Part shown: piece by piece, positions 39,632 to 50,115 of the stretch
Layout: every line of letters begins with the position of its first letter
Numbering within the stretch: position 1 is the first letter of the stretch
Origin: Deuterostichococcus epilithicus
Lineage: Eukaryota > Chlorophyta > Trebouxiophyceae > Prasiolales > Stichococcaceae
Reading direction: 5' to 3'
Assembly: GCA_033439295.1 (NCBI GenBank)
Contig: JAVTLE010000014.1
Span: forward strand, 3,410,001 to 3,474,000
Length of the DNA stretch: 64,000 nucleotides
The notes under the pieces: model-generated
The model's database searches: none
The model's input: the letters and a program-made list of their open reading frames with translations, nothing else
Told to the model about the DNA's origin: nothing
Translations under genes and position numbers: made by a program

Positions 39632-42600
39632 ATGCATAGGTCTATACAAAAGCCTCAGTGGTGCTCCTCCAGCACGTCCTCGGTGCGCCAGCTCGCCGGC
39701 CTCGGCCGCGACCTGATCGCAGTGCTATACGACGGCTCGTCCGCGGTGCTGAACAGCAGGGGCAGCCTCGCCTGGAACGCTGCGGAGGCCCAGAGCGTCC
39801 TAGCCACGCTTGGGCGCCTGGGGGTGGTGCTGTGCGAAGCAGCTGGCGGTGCGACGCTGCTGGCGGAGGGAGACGGCAAGGTCGTCTATAAGGATCTGTT
39901 CTTCGACCGCGCGGCCGGGCGGGACTGCGTCAGCCGGGCGGCAGGCGCTTCGGATGGCTTTCTTGCGCTCGCCTGCGGCAGGTGAGAGCCAGGCACGGGC
40001 TGGCGCTCCCCCGGCGATGTGGGCCGATCTGTTCTGGACTTGCAGCCCCGTGTGCACCCGCACACCGGATCCGCTGCCAGGGGCTGCCAAACCTGCGGTC
40101 CAAGGTGTTCACCTCGTACTGGTGACCAGAAACCGCCCACAGCCGCCAGACTGGAAGGTTCAAGGGTGCAGCGCCCCGTCGCACGTCCCGGCCGTTAGCC
40201 TGCAGCTGCTGCCTGCCAGACCGGCGGCTGCGGGCGCCTGGAGCTCATCTCGCGTGTTTGCGACCCCTGCCGCACACCTCTTTGTGCACGTTGGCGCCCC
40301 AACCATTTGCCCCAGGCAGCCCATGCTTGTGCCAGAATACCATTCTAGGCTGGCCGCTCCCGTGTGGCAGCGAACCTTCGAAATGCCTGCGCTCCAGCAG
40401 CACAGCCCTAGCCCGCGTGCTTTGTGCGCCTGCTGACCCACACGATGTCACCTGAACGTGTCACAGGTACATCTCTGTGATGGTGGCAGCGCACGCTGAG
40501 CACTTCGAAATCGTCTTGCAATCTTCCAGACCTCCCGATACACCTCCCTCAAGCCTCGTCAATCCGTAGCGTCACAGCTGTGACCTCTACGAGCCTGATC
40601 ACGCCTGTCGGACGCACGCAGGCGGCTGCTCGTGGTCGATCCGCAGCAGGAGGTGCAGCGGGAGATCAGTTTGCCCGCTGGAGGCGATGTGACGGGCCTG
40701 TGCTGGGCGGGCGACAGGCTTCTGGCCTGCCGCTGGGGCCAATCGACCGAGGGCGTGCTGGTCTGGTTGCGGGATGATGCCGGCGCTGCAAGCGTGCTGC
40801 CAGACAGCCAGCAGTGCAGCGACCTTGCCTGCCTGGCCGCAGCCCCCTGCGGCCGCCTGGTTGCTGCAGGCCAGTCAGACGGGCAGGTGCGTGAGGCTCG
40901 GTGACTAATCATGCACCTCGGTATGTGTCCACATTCCCAGCGTTCTCTCTGATGCTTCCGCTCACCCGCGCATCTTATAATAATGCCTCCTGCAGGTGCT
41001 CGTATGGCGACTGGACGCCGACGCTCCAGGCCAGCTTATACACAGGCTGCCCCACAATGCGGCGGTGAGGCATGCACTGTTACCTGCAGTCCGCATCTGT
41101 CCGATCGTCTCAAACCACTGCTGTCTTCCGCACGTTTCGACGGCGGTGTCCCTGCGCAGGTTGACGCGCTGGCCTTTGACGCGGAGTCGAAGCGGCTTGC
41201 TGTCTCCGACGGTGCCACGGTCTCCATCTGGTGAGCCTTGTTGGCTGTCTCTCGCTGCCTTTGCTTGCATAAACGGCTCGTTCGGCTGGCCAGCGCCCTC
41301 TGTCTGTTGCAGACCTTGGGGACTTCGCTGGGTGTGCAGGGACCTGAGCCGCAGCGATGGTGACGGTGCCTCAGCATTGCAGCCGGCAGTATGCTGCGGC
41401 CACCAGCGGATGGCGCGCATCACCTCCATCGCCTTTGACGCTGCCTCGCCAGCTCTGGTGTGCACACCTTCTACCTGCCCCCCCCACCCCCCCCCCCACC
41501 TTCGGCCGCATGCAAGTCATGTCTCTGGGGTAGGCAACTCTGTGGTGTATACCTGGAACAGCTCGACCCCACTCGACAAGACAGGGCATTGCACAGTGAC
41601 ATACTCGCTATCCGGACGTGACTCTGGTCATGCGTGGTCATAAAGGATGGACAGAAGCATCGACAGAGAAGTGTGCTGCCATGCAGGCGTCAGGTGCAGA
41701 TTACGGGCAGGTGCTTGTGTATGATGTCGCGGCGGCAGCGACAGGCAGCCCCCTGGAGCCCCACGCCCGCGCCGCCGTCAGCAAAGTTGCCGACTGCTGC
41801 CGCAGCAGCGTGACCGCGCTTGCATGGCTGCCTGGCGGTGCCCTGGCGGCGGGCTGCGACGACGGCAGGGTGGTGAGCTGGGCTGGGCTCGCCCCGGCGT
41901 CCAGCGGCAGCGCGGAGCAGCAAGGCGCGGCGGCGTCCCCTGCGGCGCAGTCGCCGCGGCAGCAGGCAGCAGCCTCTCCAACGGACGGCAGCAGCGTGGC
42001 CGCGGCTCACAGGGGCGCTGCCACCGCGCTGGCGGCCGCGGCGCAGTCGCAGTCTGCGCTGCCCGCGGCCCTCGGCCCCACCGCACATGGCGTCAGGTCG
42101 CTGAAGACCCTGTCGGCGCCCTCGCTTAATGGCCATGCCGCAGCTGAGGCTGCAAGTGGCGCGCAGCAGGCAGTGGGCGGCTTCACCTATGCTCAGGTAG
42201 GCTGCAGTTTGGAGTACCAACTCTGACCGGTGCACTGCTGTGACTGACCTATGCACTGTGGCAAGTGCCATGCACGGTGCAAGCTGAACCCCTACCCTCT
42301 CTCCGACTCTTCAACACTCACGTCTTCTGCATCCCTCCACAGGTGCTGTGTCCGGCTTCCACTCCCATCCAGAATGGCGGTATGGCTTCGCCCGCCAGCA
42401 GCCAGGCAGGCAGCGGCGAGTCCGCCGGTGAGCAGCGGCGACGGCGGCAGTCGGTGGTCGATGCGGTGTCAGCGCTTCAGCTGGGGGAGCGCCAGCAGTC
42501 GGCAACGCAGCAGCTGGCGTCGCCGCACACGCCGAATTCGAAGCAGCCACACGGGAATGGGGACGGGGCCTCCACGCCGGTCACCCCCGCAGCACACCAG

Positions 42601-45600
42601 CCGCAGCCACCGTCGACGCCGCCCACCGGGCGCAGCGGGCGCTCAAAGCGTGGCACCCGGCGCAACAAGTCGCTGAGCCAGAACAACCTCTCGGGCGGCA
42701 GCATGGAGGGCTCGGGCAGCAATCCCGACTTCCAGGTGAGCGGGCAGCCTGGCCGCAAGCTGGTGTGCCCGTGCATCATGCACCAGCAGGGCTCCCCTCC
42801 GTGACAATGGCAGTCCTAATGCCAAGCTTGTCCCTGCAGCGCCGGCGATCGTGCAACAATCTGGCAAATGGCCATCACCCGCCCGCGGCGCCAACGACAC
42901 CGCAGTCGCGCAGCCCGCAAGAGGTGCCGCAGCAGCAGTACCCAGGCACCCCTTGGTCGCCCGTCAGCGTGCCGCTGCAGTCGGCGCCCTATGGCATGTT
43001 CTTCCCGGGGCCGGTGCAGATGCAGTTTCCGTCGCCTGGCATGATGCTGCCGCACATGGGCGGTGCGTCCCTCTGCCCTGCCTCTGTGTGGCGCAGGTCC
43101 TCTGCCGCCTGTCAGCATTCTGCTGCCAAACCCCGGCCAGCTATGTGTGCATCTGGCGCAGCTGCCACCCGGCCGCTGCGCTGCTACTTGGGTCTCCCGC
43201 CTTACCGTTGCCATCACGGCATCATTGCTTGTTTCGGGATTTGTTGCTGTTGTGACTCAGTCGACTGCTGCGGTGCAGGTCATGGCCAGTCGCCTTATGT
43301 CGCAGCAATGCCGGCGGGGGCGGGCCACATGGCCTACATGCAGCCCAACATCGGCCCCTATCCGATGCTCATGCCAACGGCCATGCACATGGCCACGCAC
43401 TGGGCGCCCTACCCCCCAGCAGCCACCTTTCCGCAAAGCCCTCCTTACCGGGTATGCGCTGAGCATGAGCTCTTTTGCGCCGCAGCTGCTCGCTTGCTGC
43501 CCGCCGGCTGTTGCACATAGCATGCTTCCGCGCCTGCAGTGGCAGCTGGTGTGAGCGGTGTGGTACCTTGAGCCTGGCTGCATGCCAGATGAGCAAGCCT
43601 CCTGAGCCGGTGCAGCTCGAAACCTGCAATGACGCTGCATAGAAATGCAATCGACATTGCATCTGACGATGTCGGAAGTCGTGAGCTGGGCACCAGTGCG
43701 CACCGTTTACCCTCCTTGCAGTCGCAGGCAGGCTACCCAGCCGCGCAGCAGCATGACTGGAACGCAGCGCATGCGTATGGGCAGGGCACGCCGCCGCTGT
43801 CGCCATCAGCCACCTCGGCCGACTTCAGACACCTCAGCAGCAGCGGCGGCGCAACTGCCGGGACGCCCTCCGCCAGTGCCACCAGCACAACTGGTGGGCA
43901 AACATGCAGAGTATAGCTGGCTGTTTTTGTGGCCCCCTGCACGCTGGCAGGTGCATCTAGCACCTTGCAAAGCAGGCAGCTCTGGAGCAGTTGCAGCCTG
44001 CCAGGTCTCCGGCCCTGCTGGCATTCCTGGCACTACCACAATCATCGCAGATTGCCTGTGCCGTCAACCTGGTTGGGGACCTGCTGCAGGCACGACGCCA
44101 AAGCAGCGCGGCAGCACCACGAAGCGGGGCTCGCGCGGCCGGGGCGGCGGTGCTGGCGGCGGCAAAGCCGCCTCGCCGGACGACTCGCCGGCGGAACTCT
44201 CCAGCGACTGCTCCTCCTCCATGAAGGTGCTCAATCATTTGGTTAGAGCAGGCACGGCGATCACAGCCACCAAGTCACGACAAGAATTCACCTCCTTTCA
44301 TGAAAACCCCCACCAGTGCCGCATGCGGGTAGGCAGCGCCGGCGGGGTGCCACGCCCCAGGGGTGGGCCCCGCACCCCAGCCTGTGTGCGCAGCCGCTGC
44401 GTGCTGTTCTGGCAGGCGCTGAACTCGCAAGAGCCTGACACCGTGATTCTGAGCCCTGCAATGCTGACTGCGGCTGCAGACGAACACCAGCGAGCAGGAC
44501 GCGCCGGTGCTGGAGGTGGCGGTCCCCGTGACCACCATCTACGTCGGCAACCTGCCGCCCACGGTGGACGAGCACCTGCTATACCTGGCCTTCTCCGGCT
44601 TTGGCTCCATCACTGCCTGCGAGGTGGGTGTCATTGGATACGGAACCATTGTCCAGGGTTGGAGGGGGGCGTGTAAACCCAAACCAGGGGAGCGGCTGCA
44701 CGTTTGGCAAGTGCTTGCTCACTGGCCGACGCCGCAATGCAGGCAAAGGCGTGCATGTGGGAAGCTGTCTGGAGGTCCGGCCACAGCTTGATCAACCCCT
44801 TGGGGGCTGACGCTGCCCCTCCTGAACGAACCTCCCCACAGGTGGTGCGCGACCGGATGAACGGCGACTCGCGCGGCTTCGCCTTCATCACCTTTGCGCA
44901 CGCCTCCTGTGCCGCCAGCGCCATGGTCAACATGAACGGCGCGGTTCTGTACGGCCAGCACTTCCAGGACTTTGCGCTTCGCGTTGCGCCCTCCGCACGC
45001 GACCAGCAGGCCCAGGTGCCGCCTTCCGTCACACCCCTTGCATCCTTTGTGAAACCCTGTCTCCTGCACACCCGTCACCTCAGAGAAGCTGCGAGCTGGC
45101 GGCTGACCGCGCCCGCTTGCGCGCTTTGTGTGGGAGTTTCCTTTTGCTCGCTGTTGCTCGGTTATCCTTTCTAGAATGTTGAAATCTTGAAGGGTTCTGT
45201 CATTTGTGTCCTCTCGAGTTTACGAGTGATGTTCCCGAATCTAGCGTCAGCGACAATGCTTGAAAACTGCAGCCATTATCACCTGCGCTGTGCTGTGCAC
45301 ATGCTGCAGGCGCAGCAGGCCAGCGTGCAGTCATCCATGCGGGCGGCGTCCGCGCCGCAAATTCGCTTTCGCCACATGGCGGCCAGCGCGGTGGCGCAGC
45401 CGTCGCGGTCGCCCGGCGTGCCCGTGGCTGCCGCGGCTGACGCGCAGCAGCTGCAGGTCGCCCGGCGACGGGCCGATGGCGGTGGCGGCGCCGAGGGCAG
45501 GATGCTGCCGCGGTGCCCGCTGCGCCGGCGCCGCAAAACAGCCAGCCGGCGCCGCAGAACGGGCGCGTACTGACGCAGGAGCAGCAGGAGCAGGAGCAGT

Positions 45601-45893
45601 TGCTGGCGGCCAAGCAGCAGCACGCGGCGGAGCAAAAGCAGCGGCTGGTCGAGCGCGCCCGGCAGGTGGTCGCCGAGGCCGAGCAGTCTTCTGCCGCCCC
45701 AGCGGCAGCGGCGTACAAGCCCCCCGTGCAGCTACGGGCGGCTGGCCAGCCGCAGCAGCAGCAGCCGGAGCCGGCAGTGCCACAGCAGGAGCAGGCGCCG
45801 GTCTTGGATAAGCAGGTCGCAGGACCAGAGGCGCCAAAGGCCGACTCTGCCGCCGTGGGCGCGGCCGCGGATGCAGGGCAGCAGGCGGAGTAG
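39632..45893 (+). CDS. WD40-like protein continuing into an RRM RNA-binding region
   Basis: Exon 1 (39632-39981) has WD-like strands (LGRDLIAVLYDGSSAVLNSR; GDGKVVYKDLFFDR). Further blades follow: VTGLCWAGDRLLACRWGQ, CGRLVAAGQSDGQ/VLVWRLDADAPGQ (40.6-41.0 kb), VDALAFDAESKRLAVSDGA (41.2 kb), and YGQVLVYDVAAAATG...VTALAWLPGGALAAGCDDG (41.7-41.9 kb). The exon ends FTYAQ at 42196 in phase 0; after a 146-nt intron the frame resumes in phase 0 (VLCPASTPIQ). It then runs through a disordered Ser/Pro/Gln/Met-rich region (42.3-44.2 kb; MFFPGPVQMQFPSPGMMLPH). An RRM follows: RNP2 IYVGNLPP (44.5 kb) and RNP1 SRGFAFITF (44.9 kb). The tail is Gln/Ala-rich (LTQEQQEQEQLLAAKQQ), stop 45891-45893. A 44-nt intron (45457-45500) or a frameshift is needed in the tail. 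Two genes, the second starting at MASPASSQAG (42381), cannot be excluded. Confidence 0.65.
41471..41503. repeat. Poly-C tract
   Basis: CCCCCCCACCCCCCCCCCC-type homopolymer inside an intron of the WD40-RRM gene. It is also a likely place for length errors. Confidence 0.75.
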
Positions 45894-46206
45894 CCGGGTG
45901 CGGCAGCGGCACCGTCGAGGCGCGTTGTGGGTGCTGCAGCAGGAAAAGGAGGCGGTCATATGGCTGGTGCCATTTCTGTGGTACGCCCGTTTAGAGCAGA
46001 CGATGTGTGGATATTCTTGAGAGGAAGTATCAGCAAGGGAACATTGTGTACTCTTTCTCAGGGGAAGGCGCCACAAGAAGCAGGCAAGTGCATCGCGCTG
46101 CAATGTCGCGGCCGGTGCTGCAAGTAAGTATCACAATCGATTTGTCTGCTCCCGAGGACACAAGTACTGGCAGTACATCATGGGTCTAGGCGTTTTTGTT
46201 CGTCAT
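45894..46206. other. Region downstream of WD40-RRM gene
   Basis: 313 bp between the WD40-RRM stop and the small minus-strand ORF. Probably 3' untranslated sequence. Nothing recognised. Confidence 0.5.
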
Positions 46207-46561
46207 TCAGCACTGAGTTTTGGGTTTGTGCGCTTTGCCTGGCTGTTGGGATTCCTGCGCCTCCTCAGGTGTGCCCTGAACAGGATCGCCCCTAGGAAGG
46301 TCGATCTCTGTGTATTCGGTGTGCTGGCGTAAATGTGAAAACGAAGCTCCAAGCACGTCTAGCGGGCGCAGCGTGCACTTGGTTGTACGACTCCTGAACC
46401 ACCTTCCTCCACGTGGCGTGACGGAAAGTCTCGAGCATGCCACGGGAGACTTCCACCCTTTCGTCATTCCCTCCGTTTACACTGAAATCAAGCTGCGTGA
46501 ACAGTGTTGTTACCGAGCCTGCGTAAGGGGAATTGCCATGACGTTCGCCTGAGCTGGCCAT
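46207..46561 (-). CDS. Small hypothetical protein, two exons (uncertain)
   Basis: ATG at 46559-46561 opens 61 codons (MASSGERHGNSPYAGSV... to RKVVQESYNQ). A 55-nt candidate intron (46324-46378, GTGCAC...CGCCAG) in phase 0 joins them to HTEYTEIDLPRGDPVQG... ending KPKTQC, stop 46207-46209. The joined 99 residues are acidic and hydrophilic towards the C-terminus. The frame directly upstream is open as well apart from one TAA (46562-46564), so this may be the 3' part of a larger gene. No family was recognised. It lies opposite and between two plus-strand genes. Confidence 0.3.
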
Positions 46562-46838
46562 TTAGAAGGTATCCTCAGCCATGGGGAGCGTGTGGCGGTC
46601 TGGCGCCTTTCTGATGAAAGGCGCAATGGAGTTCACAAGTAGTGGATATGAGAAGGCGGCCAAGAGGTTCGACAACAGGTGAAAGGGTCCGCGCAGTAGC
46701 GGGCGGTGGCCTCTTCCTCTCAACTCTCTCAATGGGAGCCAGCTTGATCTGATCCAACCCAGCTGCATCTTCATATTGTGGCCCTGCAACAACGCTGGGA
46801 CGTATCACTGAGTCTTCTCGTGCAATACTGCCAGCGCC
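46562..46838. promoter_or_regulatory. Upstream region of the DHRS12-like gene, with a minus-strand ORF
   Basis: 277 bp before the SDR start. On the minus strand, 46792-46562 encodes an Arg-rich leader followed by a hydrophobic stretch (LLSNLLAAFSYPLLVNSIAP) and a stop immediately before the next ATG. Another frame reads LDQIKLAPIERVERKRPPP. Either could belong to an exon of a minus-strand gene; neither is proven. Confidence 0.35.
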
Positions 46839-48887
46839 ATGACCCGCGACATGAAGTCCAAGGTGGTCATGGTCACGGGCTGCAATCAGGGGGTCGGATA
46901 TCAGATAGCAGAGGTACGTTTGATAAGAACCTCCCTCGCCTGTCCTCACGCATGGAGCAAGCAGCATTGCGCCTGACTGCTGAAAGTCATGGTGTGCGCA
47001 CGCGGACAGGATCTGGCACAGCGGGGTTGCACGCTCCTCATGGTTTGTCGCAACGAGGAAAAGGGGCGAGACGCGTTGAGAAAGGTAGTGGAGGCATCAG
47101 GTGGCTGCCGTTCATGAGCGCACCTCACAACCTCGGCGCACCCGGCCTGGATGCATGTGGACAGCCTCAACACCCTTGACCTTGCGCGGATGTGGGTGTC
47201 AAGCCCTTTGAGCGTTCCACGCTCTACTTCGCTGTACTGTGCAGGAAATCAGGATGTGCACCTGCGGCTGTGCGACGTCAGCAGCCTGGAGAGCGTCAGG
47301 GCACTGGCTGCCGAGCACGAGCGCAGCGGGCAGCCGCTGCACGTGCTTGTCAACAACGCAGGCATCTTGGTGCGCCTTTCAGCAATCATCTTCATGTTCG
47401 CTACGTCACCACCCTCCTTGCAGCGTCCAGCAACCAGGACAAGATGCATTTGACTCGACATGGACACACATTGCGACTGAGCATGGCGAGCGTGGCGCAG
47501 CATGTGCCACCAGCAGAGTGAATTCCAGCATCTGGTTTCATGCCCCGCAGTCCAGCAAGGGGCGGTCCACGTCAGCGGACTGCCTCGAGCTAAGCTTCGC
47601 CACCAACACGCTGGGCGCCTTCGCCCTGACCCGGCTGCTGGAGCCTGCGCTCAGGCGCTCTGCACCCTCCCGCGTCGTCTACATCTCCTCTGGCGGCATG
47701 TACACAGGTGGCACAGGGTCCATCCTCTTCCCCAAAGCTCAAAACAGCAGGAGATTGCAGCTGGACCAGGAGTCGCAGGTGCATCAAGTTTCGCGCCATG
47801 CACCCTGTGCGTGTTCTGCTGCTGTTGGCTGCGGACGGTGCCTCCTGCCGCAGTCTTGAGTCTGGCTCGCCTGCTGCACCTGCAGAAAAGCTGGAGCTGG
47901 ACGACATGCAAGCGGAGAATGTGAAAACGTACGACGGCACGACGCAGTATGCCAAAGACAAGCGGCGGATGGTGGCCTACTGTGAGGAGTTTGCTCGGAA
48001 ATGGGAGGTGTGCGTCACCACTGTGACCAGCCTTCGCCTCTTCGAGGCTCGAATTTCTCTGCCAGACATGCCTGCGCTCAACCAGCCCGAGCTTGCGCGG
48101 TGAGCTTCCGTATAGTTGCGATCCGTCTATGACGCAGCAGCCTCATTCAGTGCATCAAGGTGCAAACGGTTTGCTGACAGGGGTCAGGGGTGGGCAGCTA
48201 CTCGATGCACCCGGGGTGGACGGACACAGTGGGCGCACGCACTGCCATGGGGGGCCTTTTCAAGAACATGGAGGTGAGACCCCTGCTGGCTGCACGTGGT
48301 TTCGCTGTCACACGGTGCCATGCGCTAAGAATCAACACTCGCTTCTGCTGCCGCCGCTCCGGCCAACCATCTGCTGACGCTGCACGCAGGGGCGGCTGCG
48401 ATCGCTGCAGCAGGGCGCCGACACCGCCGTCTGGCTGGCGCTGGAGGTACGCCTGCCGCAGCGTTGACGAGGCACCGCCCCCGCACCTGCCCTGCTGCCT
48501 GTGCTGGGCGACGCACAATGTTGCTGTCCGTCCAGGAGCTTGCGCCATGCGATGTTTACTCGCGAGCAGGGCGGCAGGATGCAGGGCACCTCTGCAGCAC
48601 GGCCAGCTCACTGTGCCTCATCAGCTGCAGCTGCTGCTCCTCATCATGAGAGGAGATCAGCCATGCGACGGTTTCCCACAGGTTGATTTCCAATGGGAGG
48701 ATGGGAATGAAAGCGAGGAGCGTGTTGTGTGAAATCGCAGGACCAGCAGAAGCTGGAGGCGGGCGGCTTCTACCTGGACCGGCAGCCGCAGTCGAAGCAC
48801 CTGTGGGGCGGCGGCACGCAGTACCAGCAGCAGGACGTAGACCGCCTCTGGAGCTCGCTCTCAAAGGCGGCGGGTCTGCCGCTCTGA
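46839..48887 (+). CDS. DHRS12: SDR-family dehydrogenase/reductase, DHRS12-like
   Basis: Short-chain dehydrogenase/reductase; the substrate is not predictable here. Eight exons join in phase: 46839-46913, 47010-47100, 47245-47369, 47551-47707, 47886-48007, 48181-48273, 48390-48446, 48741-48887. They total 867 nt, 288 codons plus stop, close to the family's usual ~300. Rossmann features in order: VVMVTGCNQGVGYQIAE (TGxxxGxG cofactor loop), LCDVSSLESVRALA, VLVNNAGIL (NNAG), FATNTLGAFALTRLL, VVYISSGGMYTG (catalytic Ser), TTQYAKDKRRM (catalytic YxxxK), SMHPGWTDT (PG motif). It ends SLSKAAGLPL. The extension after the PG motif (FYLDRQPQSKHLWGGG...) is as expected for DHRS12-type proteins. No targeting peptide is obvious. 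Confidence 0.92.
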
Positions 48888-49458
48888 TGTGGTGGCGGCG
48901 AATATGGCCGAAGAGCATCACTCAAAAATCTTCAGACTATATATGTATTTCAAGATAATTAATAATTATTATTAATTCAATATCAATAATTATTAAGCTA
49001 TTTTGCGCGTTCTGGGAGCATCTCAATCCGCTCTGATGGTTTTCGGGACCTGTCGGCTGTAGCACAGCGCCATAACAGCCTGCCTGTGCGTGCTCCGCTG
49101 TGCAGTGTCGGTCTGTCTGTGTTGCGGCTGATGTTGATCGCCTGGTGCGGACAATGAACGGTTTCATTTCATCTGACCGCCAGCACAGGCAAGTCAGCAT
49201 CTTGCATTGATCATCTCTGATCGAGATCGCATTATCTGAGAATGCACCACGAAATGGTGCCAAATTTCTGCAAGAGACATGAATCTTGACAACGCTGGTG
49301 CGCACTTGTCGGCAGATAAGTGATTGCGCCCAGAAGAGCCCCGTCCCAGCCTGCGATCTGTACGAGTGATCCAAGGTCATTCCAAGCTTCCTTGAGGCTT
49401 TCCAACTGATTCCGAGCTGATAATTCCAAGCTATTGTTTCAGAACGCAAAGCACGCCG
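48888..49458. other. Intergenic region with an AT-rich patch
   Basis: 571 bp between two same-direction genes. At about 48940-49005 a run of AT-only words (AATAATTATTATTAATTC, ATCAATAATTATTAAGC) contrasts sharply with the surrounding GC-rich DNA. It falls just after the SDR stop and may be part of its 3' end. No gene was recognised. Confidence 0.6.
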
Positions 49459-49738
49459 ATGAGGGTCACGATGTATCTGCAGCACCTACCTGTGCAACGT
49501 GGCGGTGTGCGCCCCTGCCGGCCACAGCGCCTCGAGGAGGGGTGTGCTCAAAGGTGTAGACCCGACAGCAGGCCATCGCCCGTGCAAAGGACGCCGATGG
49601 CTCGCTGCTATGTCACAAAACCAGTGGCAGAGACATCGGCACCCACGGCTGTGCGGCAGGACGCTGCCACGGACAAAGCACCCGTCGACAGTGGCGGGGC
49701 TGTGGATCGTATCTCATCGGAGTCAGGCAGCCGGAGGT
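49459..49738 (+). other. Candidate 5' exon (leader) of the desaturase
   Basis: ATG at 49459 opens a frame encoding MARCYVTKPVAETSAPTAVR and a Ser/Asp-rich stretch, with possible donors near 49736 (CGGAG followed by GTGCGG). A transit-peptide exon would fit a plastid desaturase. However, this donor is in phase 2 and the first certain desaturase exon begins in phase 0, so an extra small exon or another start would be needed. Confidence 0.3.
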
Positions 49739-50115
49739 GCGGGTGCATCGCAATGGCATCTTGTCTTCCGTTGTGTCATCAGTGTGATCGGCGCACCGCT
49801 CGAATGGAGCTTGTATGGCACGCATCCCCCGGCACAGCTCGAAATCATCGGCCATGAAATGAGCATGTCCATGGAATGGTTCAGGGCGTTTTGCCAGGGC
49901 TTTTGCCGCCTGTTCAACCTGAAGCTTGCGAGTCTGGATACAGCGCTGGCGCGGGGTGCCTCCCTGGCCGCAGAGTCGAGGTTCTCAACGGTGCGCTGTG
50001 GCTTGAACCCATGGTTTGCTTGACCTTTCCCCAATCTTGTGGTGGTCCTCAAACTCAAGTTCTCTGAAGGTCCGTTTCCTGTTCGCAACGATGTCTGAAA
50101 CAGTGCCACAGCTTC

